Under the pieces are notes generated by a model, which did not search any database, was not told the origin of the DNA, and saw only the letters and a list, made by a program, of their open reading frames with translations. A program made the position numbers and the translations under genes. Positions 23,101 through 32,445 of a stretch of 64,000 bases of DNA are shown one piece after another (the first letter of the stretch is position 1; every line of letters begins with the position of its first letter). Source of the stretch: Mycoplasmopsis bovirhinis (lineage in GTDB: Bacteria; Bacillota_I; Bacilli_A; Mycoplasmatales; Metamycoplasmataceae); NCBI RefSeq assembly GCF_900660515.1, contig NZ_LR214972.1, forward strand, positions 558,001-622,000, written 5' to 3'.

Positions 23101-25070
23101 ATCCATTTACAAGTGAAGATTTAGATAAAACTTTATATGTTCCAATTGGTGATATTAGAGAATTAAACCAGTATCAACCTGATTACTTTAAACCTGGTGC
23201 TTCATCAGTAGTTAATTTAAATGATCCTAAAACTAATTTACCTAAAAATGGAAATCCAACAGACTTTCATCCTCATGTTATAACACAATTTTCAGTTAAC
23301 TTAAAAATTGACTCTAGTGTTTCAATTGACCCTTTTGAAATTATTTATAACTCTCTTCCAGATAGTCAAAAATCAAGGATCATGCAACTAAGAGATAATG
23401 TAGGATTTGCTTTAACTAAACATCAGCAAGGTGTTGCATTTACAAAAATAACTAAAAATGGTGTTGAAGTTGATTCAAATACTATTGATATTAATCAAAC
23501 CTATAAAAATGGTGTTAGAGCCTTTTTCCAATATATTCCAAATAAAGAAAAAATTATTAATGGTAAATTCTGATATGTTGTTTATAATGAACAAGAAGGT
23601 AATTGAGAACACAAAGTAATTACAACCAATTCTTATAGAGACCAATACCGTGAATTTTTAGTTAAAGGGTATAAATGAATGGAAGCTAATACATCTGTTA
23701 GAGATTATTATGTCTCATTTAATGGACTTGTATTTAACAAATCAACTAATGAAACATATACTTATTTAGAATCAAATTACAATAAAGAAGATATTAAACT
23801 TTATGGCTACCAAAGTAATTCAAAACAAATTCATGTAAAAACTGCTAGTGGTAAAAACTTACTAACAGCAATTGATAACGCCTTTAGATCTTCTGGTTCA
23901 AATATTAATAAACAAATTCCTCTAATTATTAACAATGTCACAAAACAAAAATTTAATTTAGAAAAAGGAAGTGTGATTAAACTTAGTTTTAAAAACAAAG
24001 TTAATCGTTTAACGAAAAATATCGAAGAAAAACTAGGTAAATCTTCCTTAGAAGATACAGTTAATGATTTAAAGAAAACATACCAATTCTATGTCTATGA
24101 TATTAACCCAACATTTATTAATAATGAATTTATTATTCCCAAAGCAGCAGCTGATCAAATCATCGGATTTGACGAGTTATATAAAGCAAAGCTAGAAAAA
24201 ACTAAAGATAATCTACCTGAAGGGTTTAATGAACATCATTATAAATTTAATGGAATTTTATCAACTGATGAATTTCCAATTCAATTAATGTTATCAACTG
24301 GTCTTTATTCACCTTCAGGATTTTTTGGAGCAGTTGAAAGCTTTAACATCGATAACACTTCAATTAGAGAAAAGAAATATTTCTTTGATGCTTTATTTGG
24401 TAATTTTGAAGTTAACAACAACTTGCAAGTTGAAGGAGTTATGAAACAACTTGGTGCTTCAAATCAAGATATTGCTAAATTTTTAAAACCAAGCTATGAT
24501 CCTTTAAGAGATAGTATCCTTGAAATTTATAATGAAGCAAAAGAATCACCAGATTTACACATTAAAGAATTTGCTAAATTATTTAATGAGCAATTAGCAA
24601 TACCTAATGCTTATTCAGTTGAATCTAAAACTATAGAAGTAGGTTTCACTTTATCAATAGGTAAAACTGTGCAAATCATTGTAACAATTATTTCTTCATT
24701 TGCTTTTGTTATTTCAATTATTATTTTGATAATTGTTTCAACTATTTTAATAGGAGAAAATGAACGAAATATTGCTATTTGAAGTATCTTAGGATACTCA
24801 AATAAAGAAAAATTAAAAATGTTTTTTGGAATCTATATTCCATTTATCATTATTTCTTTATTATTGTCCTTTCCAATTGCTTATGGTTTTATAGCAATAT
24901 TTACAGGATTTTTAGCAAGTAGTGCAAGTTTATCAATACCTTTAACAATTTCATGGTTAAATGTACTTTCAACTGTTATTGTTGTCTTTGGGGTATTTAT
25001 TCTAACTTCTGCATTATCATGAATTAATTTGAATAAAATTAAAGCTATTGATTTACTAAAGGAGAAGTAA
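17106..25070 (+). CDS. Giant FtsX-family ABC transporter permease
   Basis: 2654 residues. At least a dozen shorter open stretches join into one unbroken frame when UGA is Trp. The start ATG is preceded by a strong AAGGAGG. One TM lies at about residues 18-40. Then comes an enormous hydrophilic region to about 1775. The first FtsX core follows (TMs from about 1780, containing AQGYTPLQIALSLS). A second TM is near 1943, then another external loop of about 550 residues. A final FtsX core (about 2517-2650) carries the coupling-type segment NERNIAIWSILGYSNKEK. This is the MacB/LolC-like duplicated layout with hugely enlarged loops, presumably outside the cell. The ATPase gene starts 1 base after its stop. 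The substrate is unknown; lipoprotein or surface-protein handling is an inference. Confidence 0.9.
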
Positions 25071-25071
25071 G

Positions 25072-26034
25072 ATGTCTAAATTTAATATTTTTAAAAAAAA
25101 CAAACAAGAAAACAACGAAGATAATATTGCTTCTTCAGATGCAATATTATCTAAAGAAAGTAATTTAAAAATTACTACTAAAAATGTTTTTGAAATACTT
25201 GATTCAAATGAAGGTGACCGAAGAATTATTGTTGATAGATATATTGCAAGGAAACTAGCTAAAGCAGCAAAAGTAAAGCGCCCTAGTGATGAAGCAAAAG
25301 ATTTAAAAAATAGCGAAAATGCTATTATAGAAGTACAAGACGTAAGTAAATATTATTTATCAGGTAATGTTGTTACTAGGGTTTTAAAAAATATATCTTT
25401 AACTATAAATAAAGGTGAATTTGTCATGATCTATGGTAAATCTGGCGGAGGAAAAAGCACATTACTAAATTTAATTTCAGCATTAGATCGTCCTTCTAAA
25501 GGAAACGTAGTAGTTTGTGATACAAACTTACCTTATTTAAGTGATTTAAAACTAACTTTATTTAGAAGAGAAAATGTTAGTTTTATCTTCCAAAACTACA
25601 ACTTATTGCAAAACCTTTCGGGTTTTGATAATGTCCAAACTGGCGGATATTTGCAAAAGAATCATGAGAAGAAAATTAATATTGATGATTTATTCACCGA
25701 ATTTGATATGGATGATGTAAAATACAAATTTCCTTCACAAATGTCGGGAGGTCAGCAACAAAGAATTTCAATTCTAAGGGCTTTAGCTAAAAATTCACCA
25801 ATTATCTTTGCTGATGAACCAACGGCAGCTTTAGATGAAAAAACAACCCAACTAGTACTTAGTTATTTATACGACATTAATAAAAAATATGGAACAACCA
25901 TTGTAATGGTTACCCATAATCCAATGATTGATAAAATAGCTTCCAAAATCATTACAGTTAAAGATGGAAAGATAAAGAATTTAAGATTGAATCCTAGTCC
26001 AAAACACCCAATGGAAATTAACTGGGAAAAGTAA
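25072..26034 (+). CDS. ABC transporter ATP-binding protein (LolD/MacB type)
   Basis: 320 residues. It would hydrolyse ATP to drive the giant permease upstream; its ATG follows that gene's stop by one base, after GGAG. Walker A GKSGGGKS is at about 122-129. The Q-loop segment is FIFQNYNLLQNLS, the signature MSGGQQQR, Walker B IIFADEPTAALDE, and the switch His is in MVTHNP. An unusual Lys-rich N-terminal extension of about 80 residues precedes the ABC domain. No UGA codon is needed. Confidence 0.95.
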   Translation: MSKFNIFKKNKQENNEDNIASSDAILSKESNLKITTKNVFEILDSNEGDRRIIVDRYIARKLAKAAKVKRPSDEAKDLKNSENAIIEVQDVSKYYLSGNVVTRVLKNISLTINKGEFVMIYGKSGGGKSTLLNLISALDRPSKGNVVVCDTNLPYLSDLKLTLFRRENVSFIFQNYNLLQNLSGFDNVQTGGYLQKNHEKKINIDDLFTEFDMDDVKYKFPSQMSGGQQQRISILRALAKNSPIIFADEPTAALDEKTTQLVLSYLYDINKKYGTTIVMVTHNPMIDKIASKIITVKDGKIKNLRLNPSPKHPMEINWEK

Positions 26035-26043
26035 TGAAAATAG

Positions 26044-26076
26044 AAAACAAACATCCATAATGTGGATGTTTGTTTT
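26044..26076. terminator. Bidirectional terminator between the ABC operon and hsdS
   Basis: Perfect 14-base arms AAAACAAACATCCA / TGGATGTTTGTTTT with a 5-base loop and T runs on either strand. It lies between the convergent ABC ATPase gene and the hsdS locus, and its right arm reaches the hsdS-side stop codon. Confidence 0.85.
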
Positions 26077-26722
26077 AACTTACCTTATTAAAACTTAAAA
26101 GTTTGTTTCGATAATATTCATATTGTTTTTGCCGAAGGTTTATTTCAGCCGGCAAACCTTGAGTTAGGTTGTTTGTGTAGGTTGAAAAATTGTCTAAGAT
26201 CGCAACTATTTGGTTTTGGAGTGATAGAGGTGGGATAGGGATAATAATATCCTCTAAATCCTTTTTATTTAGTGCTGGTATACTTCCTTCACTTACCAAT
26301 GTTTCTCTAATTTTTTGTTGAGTATTTTTTAGGTAATAATATAGAAATTTAGTTAATATTTCATTATCATCCTTGCTTCTTAAAGCGTAGCATAATCCAC
26401 CAGCCCAAAAGTCTTGATCCATATATTGCACAAAACTAGCATTTTCACCTCTTGAAGCAATTGTTATTGCATCACCGTTGTTATTAAATTTGTAATAATA
26501 TCCATAAATAGATGTACCAGAGTTTATAACAGGGTATTTTCCATTTGGTATTAAATCAGTAGTTTTTAATGTAGCTTTAGGCAAATTATTAATTAATTCT
26601 CCAAGTTTCTTATATTTAACCCCATACCCATAACTCATTAAATCCAAACCAAAGACATATTCAAGTAATTTATTTAATCCAGAATTATCGTCTCTCTCTC
26701 TCTCTCTCTCTCTTAATATCAT
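26075..26722 (-). CDS. Type I restriction specificity domain (third TRD), out of frame with hsdS at the present repeat length
   Basis: Up to 215 residues beginning within the (AG)n repeat (RERERER). It contains one HsdS half: a target-recognition domain (YKKLGELINNLPKATLKTTD ... NSGTSIYGYYYKF ... ITIASRGENASFVQY) and a conserved helix at the end (LRQKQYEYYRNKLLSF). The same helix ends hsdS itself, so this is a third TRD module. It is now one reading frame away from hsdS. Adding one AG unit or losing two would fuse them. By itself its only ATG lies inside the repeat-proximal part of hsdS with no good ribosome site, so independent expression is doubtful. Confidence 0.75.
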   Translation of the reverse strand: MILRERERERDDNSGLNKLLEYVFGLDLMSYGYGVKYKKLGELINNLPKATLKTTDLIPNGKYPVINSGTSIYGYYYKFNNNGDAITIASRGENASFVQYMDQDFWAGGLCYALRSKDDNEILTKFLYYYLKNTQQKIRETLVSEGSIPALNKKDLEDIIIPIPPLSLQNQIVAILDNFSTYTNNLTQGLPAEINLRQKQYEYYRNKLLSFNKVS

Positions 26723-27995
26723 CTATATTAAATGATAATAAGAGATTGCGATAATATTCATATTGTTTTTGTCTTAATTGTATTTCAGAAGGAAGTCCAA
26801 TTTTGAGATCTTTACATATCTTTTCAAAATTGTCTAAAACTTCCGCAATTCGGTTTTGCACTGGAAGGGGTGGGATGGGTACACTGAATTCTTGTAAAAT
26901 TGGAAGTGTAATATATGATATTACTCCATTTAGTGATTTTTGGCTAATATAATATTTAAAGGAATTATTTATGTAATGCAATAAAAATTTAGGATTTACT
27001 TCAATAAAATTATGTAAAACATAAGTCCTTTGATATGCATTAAATTTACCATTATAATAATTTGTGTGTCCTATATTACCATTACCAGAAAGCAAGATGG
27101 CCTCAGTATCAAAAGCATATTCATTAATAGAATATGGTTTTGCATGACAAGTAAAAAATGGATATATTCCTCCATCAACTGCATCTTTAGCATTCAATTT
27201 ACCAGTTGTTATTGAACATAATTCTTTTAGTGGTTTATACTCAACCTTAACTTTTGAATCATCAAAAGATAAAAGTTTATCCCTATAATATTCATATTGT
27301 TTAATTCTGTCCTTAAGCTCTGTTGTAAGCTCTGTTGTAAGCTCTGTTGTAAGCTCTGTTGTAAGCTCTGTTGTAAGCTCTGTTGTAAGCTCTGTTGTAA
27401 GCTCTGTTGTAAGCTCTGTTGTAAGCTCTGTTGTAAGCTCTGTTGTAAGCTCTGTGAAATTGTCAAGAATTTTGACAATTTCGTCTTGGATCGCGCGGGG
27501 TGGGATTGGGATAAGTATTTCTAAGATATCAGGCATATAAGGATGTTGAATGCCTGCACCTCTGTAATATGATGCTATTAGATCTAATTTATTATTTAAA
27601 ACATAAAATAAATATTTTATGTTTAGTTCATTATTATCTTTAGCAATAGCAATAACATTTCCTCCAGTAATAAATTTACCTTTATAATATTGCACTAATG
27701 CATTACCACCAGTAGGAAGGTAAATAACTTCTCCTTGATCAACATATTTGTCAACTTTTGCTTCGTTAGCAAATATGTTAGTTTTATTCGTAGTTAAAAT
27801 TTTGATTGTTCCATCTTGAGAAGTTAAATCTTTAAGTTCTTTAGCACTAAAGTATTTTTTATATTTAATGATTTTTTCTTGTTTACTTGGATCAACTTCT
27901 TGAAACTTTTTGTTTCATGTTGTTATTTCTCATAAGGGTTTATACTCAACACCGCCAGGACATAACTCATTAATAAGCTTTTCTATTTTATTCAT
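26685..27995 (-). CDS. hsdS: Type I restriction-modification specificity subunit HsdS with TTEL repeats
   Basis: 436 residues, starting at the ATG at 27995 (MNKIEKLINELCPGGVEY) and reading two UGA codons as Trp. HsdS chooses the bipartite DNA target for the methylase and restriction subunits. TRD1 spans about residues 20-165. Then comes the conserved helix with PIPPRAIQDEIVKILDNF, followed by FTEL and eleven TTEL repeats (about 181-228), QYEYYRDKLLSF, and TRD2 (about 245-390). A second helix, PIPPLPVQNRIAEVLDNF, ends with LRQKQYEYYRNLLLSF. The frame then runs into (AG)n and stops at TAA 26685-26687. No hsdM or hsdR is nearby. Confidence 0.92.
26691..26713 (-). repeat. (AG)11 dinucleotide tract joining two hsdS modules
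   Basis: Eleven TC units plus a T on the plus strand (AG on the coding strand). On the coding strand the current length gives ...KRERERERR-stop for hsdS. Twelve or nine units would continue as ...RERERERDDNSGLNK into the third TRD. Tracts of this kind are classic slippage sites for phase variation. Confidence 0.95.
27314..27453 (-). repeat. 12-bp tandem repeat (11.7 copies) encoding TTEL in hsdS
   Basis: Unit AAGCTCTGTTGT on the plus strand, perfectly repeated 11 times plus 8 bases. It encodes Thr-Thr-Glu-Leu on the minus strand. The repeats are base-identical, which points to recent expansion. It lies in the spacer helix between the two TRDs, where the EcoR124 family carries 2 or 3 TAEL units. 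Each unit is a multiple of three bases, so copy changes keep the frame. Confidence 0.97.
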
Positions 27996-28028
27996 AATTT
28001 TACCTATTTAATAAAAAATATAATAAAT

Positions 28029-28053
28029 AGGTTGTTCTAAGATATAGAACAAC
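28029..28053 (-). terminator. Terminator after the HAD phosphatase gene
   Basis: GGTTGTTCTA / TAGAACAACC, a perfect 10-base stem with a 5-base loop, followed on the minus strand by an A/T stretch. It separates the 28067-28876 gene from hsdS, which reads the same way. Confidence 0.65.
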
Positions 28054-28066
28054 CAAAATTTATATA

Positions 28067-28876
28067 TTATTTTAAATAATTTTCTTCAAAGTATTTTGCT
28101 AATCCTGATTCAGCACAGCTAAGCGGGGTAATTTCATCAGCTATTTCTTTTAACTCTTCAACAGAATTAGCCATAGCTATCAATCTACCAACTTTACCTT
28201 TAGTTGAAGCATCATTACCACTATCCCCAAAGTGCACAGCTTTTTGAGGATCAATACCTTTTAATTTGCAATATGCAACTTCTGCATCACCTTTAGAAAC
28301 GTTAGATCTAGTAATTTCTAAGATATTATTAGAACCACTTAATGATATTACTAATCTACCTTTGAATTTTTCATTTCATTGATCTGCTAATTTTCTAATT
28401 TTATATTTAGAAATTGATCAAACCAATGCTTTAAATACTTCAAAGTCATTTTTATATTCTGTATAGTGTTTTGCTTGTTCTTTGCCAAAACCCATTCAGA
28501 ATTTATAAAAATTATTTTTAACAAAAGCATGGGCTTTGGAAGAATTGTAAACAACAAAACATTTATTTTTCTTTATTTCAGTAAATAATTCTTGGGCTAA
28601 ATTTGGTTCAATATGGTAACTTGCAACAACATTGCCATTTTCAATTATTTTAGCACCATTTCAAGCAATATAACTACTATTACCAAGCATTGTAGCTATT
28701 CTTTGAGTTTTTTCACTCACACCTCTTCCTGTTGATACAACAACAGGAATTTTCTTTTGTAATTCATTAATTATTCTAATAGTATAATCTGATGGCATTC
28801 TTTCTCAAAATTTAGCACCAGGACCATCTAAGGTGGTTCCGTCTAAATCTATGAAAATAATTTCAGGTTTATTCAT
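28067..28876 (-). CDS. HAD-superfamily (Cof-like) phosphatase
   Basis: 269 residues, continuous only with UGA as Trp. A Cof/IIB-type HAD hydrolase, expected to remove phosphate from small sugar or nucleotide phosphates; the substrate is unknown. Motif I reads FIDLDGTTLDG with the nucleophile Asp, motif II VVVSTGRG, and motif IV HFGDSGNDAST. It is read in the same direction as the next HAD gene and serS and lies downstream of them with a 41-base gap. Found by reading the minus strand directly. Confidence 0.88.
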
Positions 28877-28917
28877 AATTATATTATATATTAAATAAAA
28901 AGATCTTTAAAGTACTT

Positions 28918-29757
28918 TTAAAGATCTTTTTCTAAATAACTTTGTATGAATTCGCCTATTGTTCCAGTGTTGTGGTTGCCAATAATTGCTTTAGCAGCAG
29001 CTTTTGCATCATCAGCAGCATTATCCATAGCAATGCTATAACCTGCATTTTTAAGCATTGAAACATCATTACCACTATCACCAAAAGCAACTAAATTTTT
29101 TAAATTAATATTTAAATCTTTGGCTAAAAGTTTTAACCCATTTAATTTAGAGACATTAACACCATTAATGTCAGAATAAATTAAATTTGTTAAATATACT
29201 TCACAACCAAAAGGTTTTAATTCTTTTACCAATTGATCTGTGATTTCTTTAGCCTTATCTTGTTCATTGCGTAAAGCAATTTGCGTAATGATAGTTTGTG
29301 GATTATTAATATTTTGTCAAACTTCTTGTTTTGTTGAAGGTTTATAATAATTATCACCCATAGCATGAGATTTTGTAGCTCATTCAGTGAGGTATTTGTC
29401 ATGAATTAGTGTTTGATTTTTATAAATAGTATCAACACGTAGTAAAATTGATTCTGATTCTAAGAAAACTTTATAAACTACATCCATTACTTTAGGATCA
29501 ATAGCTTTAATTATTTGGTTTTCTTTAGTTTTAGGATTATGAATCATAGCACCATTAGAACAAATAATATAATCAATTGATGATAAATCGTTTTTACCAA
29601 ATAAAGGCAAAATATTAGCAAGGCCACGTCCCGTGGCAATAACATTATAATGGCCTTTTTGTTTTACTAATTTTAAACCCTCAATAGTTTGAGGGTGAAT
29701 TAGATTTTCTTTAGTTAATAATGTACCATCTAAATCATAAGCAAAGATTTTTTTCAT
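28918..29757 (-). CDS. HAD-superfamily (Cof-like) phosphatase
   Basis: 279 residues in one frame when UGA is Trp (two segments joined across the 29232-29380 part). Motif I is FAYDLDGTLLTKE, motif II IATGRG, and the C-terminal motif AFGDSGNDVSMLKNAGYSIAMDNA. It belongs to the same family as its neighbours at 28067 and 48519 but is clearly a separate paralogue. Its ATG overlaps the serS stop (TAATG), so it is co-translated with serS. Confidence 0.9.
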
Positions 29758-31025
29758 TATTTAATTACTGTTACTCCATTCATATAAGGAACTAAGGCTG
29801 AAGGAACAGAAATAGTTCCATCAGGGTTTTGGTAAAGTTCTAAGATAGCAGCAACAACACGATCAATTGCCATTGCTGAGCCATTCATGGTATGAGCGTA
29901 TTCATTTTGTCCCTGATTATTTCTAAAACGAATTTTAGCTCTTCTTGCTTGAAAATCTCCCATGTAGCTGATACTTGAAACTTCACGGTATTTTTGTTCT
30001 GAGGGAAGTCATATTTCTAGATCAATAGTTGTTCTTGCTGAAAAACCTAGATCACCAGTACAAAGTTTTACTAAACGATAAGGAATACCTAGTTTATTTA
30101 AAACATCTTGAGCATCCAAAACCATTTCTTTATATTCGCTTCATGCATCTTTTGAATTAGTTACTTTAACTAGTTCAACTTTTTTAAATTGGTGTTGCCT
30201 TAAAATTCCTTTAGTATCACGTCCTGAAGAGCCAGCTTCAGATCTGAAACATTCAGTATAAGCGGTTGCTTTGAATGCTTTAGTTAAATCAACTATTTCA
30301 TCATTATATATGTTAGTTAAAGTAACTTCAGCTGTTGGAATTAAATATTGGTTTAATTGATTTAATTTGTATAAATCTTCTTCAAATTTAGGTAATTGAC
30401 CAGTTCCATATAAAATATTTTGGTTTACAACCACGGGTGTGGTAAATTCAGTATAACCTTTTGTTTCGTGTAAATCTAACATAAAATTAATTAAGGCACG
30501 AACTAATTTAGCACCTTGATTTTTGTAAATAACATATCTTGAACCTGATAATTTAACAGCTCTTTCAATATCAATAATATCTAATTGTTTTGCTATTTCA
30601 TAGTGCGGCAAGACACCTTTAACAAGACCTCTACCTAAATTAGGATTTGTTTCTAAAATTAAGTTATCATTTTCGTCTTTGCCAATTGGAACAGATTCTA
30701 AGGGAAGATTTGGAATATGTGATAACAAGGCTTCAATTTCTTGATTTAATTCATTTGATTCTTTAGTTAGATTTGATTCTTGTTGTTTTATTAAATTAAT
30801 TTGTGTTTTTAGTTCATTTAATTTCTCAGAATCACTCTTATATTCTGAGAAAAGTTTTGATAATTTAGTCAACTCTGCTTTTTTACTTTGCGCCTGGAAC
30901 ATTAAATTACCACGGTTTTGAGCCTTGATAAGTAATTGTTCGTAGATTTCAAGGTCAAAGCCCCTGTTTTTTAAACTATCTCTAACAATATCTTGATTTT
31001 TTAAAATATATTTTAAATCTAGCAT
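29757..31025 (-). CDS. serS: Seryl-tRNA synthetase
   Basis: 422 residues, normal length. A class II synthetase charging tRNA-Ser. The N-terminal coiled-coil arm (about 30-110, Lys/Glu/Gln-rich) grips the long variable arm of tRNA-Ser. Motif 2 is [17 protein letters not shown] and motif 3 [17 protein letters not shown]. The central segment between 29963 and 30141 is open only with UGA as Trp. No T-box leader is seen upstream (31026-31146). Confidence 0.97.
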
Positions 31026-31146
31026 TTTTTCTACTTTCTATTCGTTATTATACTATATTTATCTATAAATAAGGGCAAAAATAAATTTCTATTATATTTT
31101 TAAATGGTGTATAATTAAAAAAAATTCGTAATTTAAGGAGTTAACG

Positions 31147-31752
31147 ATGAAAAAAGTACTATTTTTAGATGGAGCACTTAATACAAGTGAAACATCATAC
31201 TCAACAGCAGTAATGAATTATGTGCACGGTTTATTTGGTGATAGCAAATATTCAGTTAAGCGTGTTGATTTAAACCAAACAGTTTTTGCTAAAACAATTT
31301 TAAATGAAGCAAATTTAAACACATATTGAAATGATGTTGAAAGTGACAAATGAATTAATGAATTAAAAGAAACAGATTTATTAGTTGTTTCAATGTCAAT
31401 GATTAATTTTGCACCTTCAACAGTTCTTAAAAACTTTATTGATGCTGTTACTATTGCTGGTAAAACCTTCACATATGAAGGAGCTACTTCAACAATGCCT
31501 GTAGGTCTTTTATCTAAATTAAAAGTTTTAATTATTGCTACCCAAGGAGCAAACTACGGAACTTATCCATGAGGTGATCATGTTAAATGATTAAAAGGAA
31601 CACTTAATTTCTTAGGAGTTAAAAACATTTATAATTTCGATATTTTTGGAACAAAAGTTTCAGAGATTTCAAAATTAACACCTCAAGAATTTGTTGAATC
31701 AGAAAAAGACGAGATTAACCATTTAGTTTCTGAAATTAAAGAAAACTTATAA
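31147..31752 (+). CDS. azoR: FMN-dependent NADH-azoreductase (AzoR/AcpD family)
   Basis: 201 residues with UGA read as Trp at several places (for example LNTYWNDVE). A flavodoxin-fold NAD(P)H:quinone/azo reductase. Visible family segments are the N-terminal FLDGALNTSETSYST phosphate-binding loop, SMSMINFAPSTVLKNFIDAV and the ATQGANYGTYPWGDH region. AAGGAG is 7 bases before the ATG. Single gene, divergent from serS, followed by a strong terminator. The natural substrate is unknown, as for most of the family. Confidence 0.88.
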
Positions 31753-31754
31753 AA

Positions 31755-31794
31755 ATTAAAAATAACAAACATAAAAAAGTTTGTTATTTTTAAT
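31755..31794 (+). terminator. Terminator after azoR
   Basis: ATTAAAAATAACAAAC / GTTTGTTATTTTTAAT, a perfect 16-base stem with an 8-base loop and a T-rich end. Confidence 0.85.
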
Positions 31795-31879
31795 TTCTTT
31801 GATTGTTAAAACAAAATTTTAGTTTAAAATTGTATAGATTTTAACGTAAAATTACATAGCTGAAAAATAACTTTTATTG

Positions 31880-31885
31880 TATAAT
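31880..31885 (+). promoter_or_regulatory. -10 box of the rpmH-rnpA-yidC transcript
   Basis: TATAAT in the context TTTTATTGTATAATATAAA, 56 bases before the rpmH ATG. The same 15-base context (TTTTATTGTATAATAT) occurs upstream of eno at 40898-40903, which suggests a common strong promoter form. No clear -35 is seen. Confidence 0.6.
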
Positions 31886-31940
31886 ATAAACACGCTTATA
31901 ATAGATTTATATCATTTATTTAATTTTTTAAGGAGGAAAA

Positions 31941-32090
31941 ATGAGCAAAAGAACTTACCAACCTAATAAACGTAAACATGCAAAAGTTCATGGTTTTAGA
32001 GCTAGAATGAAGTCTGTTAATGGTAGAAAAGTATTAGCCGCAAGAAGAGCTAAAGGTAGAAAAAGACTTACAGTTTCTGACAATAAATAA
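31941..32090 (+). CDS. rpmH: 50S ribosomal protein L34
   Basis: 49 residues, very basic. The sequence begins [20 protein letters not shown] and continues with [20 protein letters not shown], unmistakable for L34. AAGGAGG precedes the ATG. It leads the rpmH-rnpA-yidC cluster. In many bacteria this cluster borders dnaA, but here it is about 20 kb away. Too short to stand out among longer open frames, so found by eye. Confidence 0.98.
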   Translation: MSKRTYQPNKRKHAKVHGFRARMKSVNGRKVLAARRAKGRKRLTVSDNK

Positions 32091-32103
32091 TATTTTATAA
32101 AAG

Positions 32104-32445
32104 ATGAAAAAGGAATTTCGACTCAGCAAAAATTGAGATTTCGAAAAAATAATAAATAAAAAACAATATCTTGCTAATGATTTTTTAATTATTTATTATC
32201 AAAAATCTCCAGATTGCCAAATAGGTATTACTATACCTAAGAAATTTGAAGACTCTGTTGGTCGTAATTTTTATAAACGGCAATTAAAAGCTATTTTAAG
32301 AGAATTAAATATTTTTAATCTTAAATTTCATTTAGTAATAATTGCCCGCAAGAAGTTTTGTGATTCGCTTTATTTAGTTAAAAAAGCAGCAACACAAAAG
32401 CTTTTTGAGAAATTAAGGAATTATGAAAAAAACACAAAATTTTAG
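32104..32445 (+). CDS. rnpA: Ribonuclease P protein component
   Basis: 113 residues. RnpA assists the RNase P RNA in cutting tRNA 5' leaders. The N-terminus MKKEFRLSKNWDFEKIINKKQYL and the signature region SVGRNFYKRQLKAILRE (RNR-like helix with conserved basic residues) support the call. A UGA is read as Trp in KNWDFEK. It starts 13 bases after rpmH and its 3' end overlaps yidC by 23 bases. The RNase P RNA gene itself is not in the window. Confidence 0.92.

Noticed and set aside
17106-25070. A string of small separate genes or a large pseudogene
   Set aside because: All breaks are UGA codons; with code 4 the frame is continuous over 2654 codons and has FtsX cores at the end.
27314-27453. CRISPR-like array
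   Set aside because: Head-to-tail 12-bp units without spacers, inside a coding gene.
27227-27524. Overlapping open frames across the 12-bp repeat (poly SLQQ on minus, poly CCKL on plus)
   Set aside because: They are the same repeat read in other frames. The hsdS frame has conserved domains on both sides and explains the repeat.
31026-31146. T-box riboswitch upstream of serS
   Set aside because: The 120-base gap has no specifier stem, no T-box sequence and no terminator/antiterminator pair.
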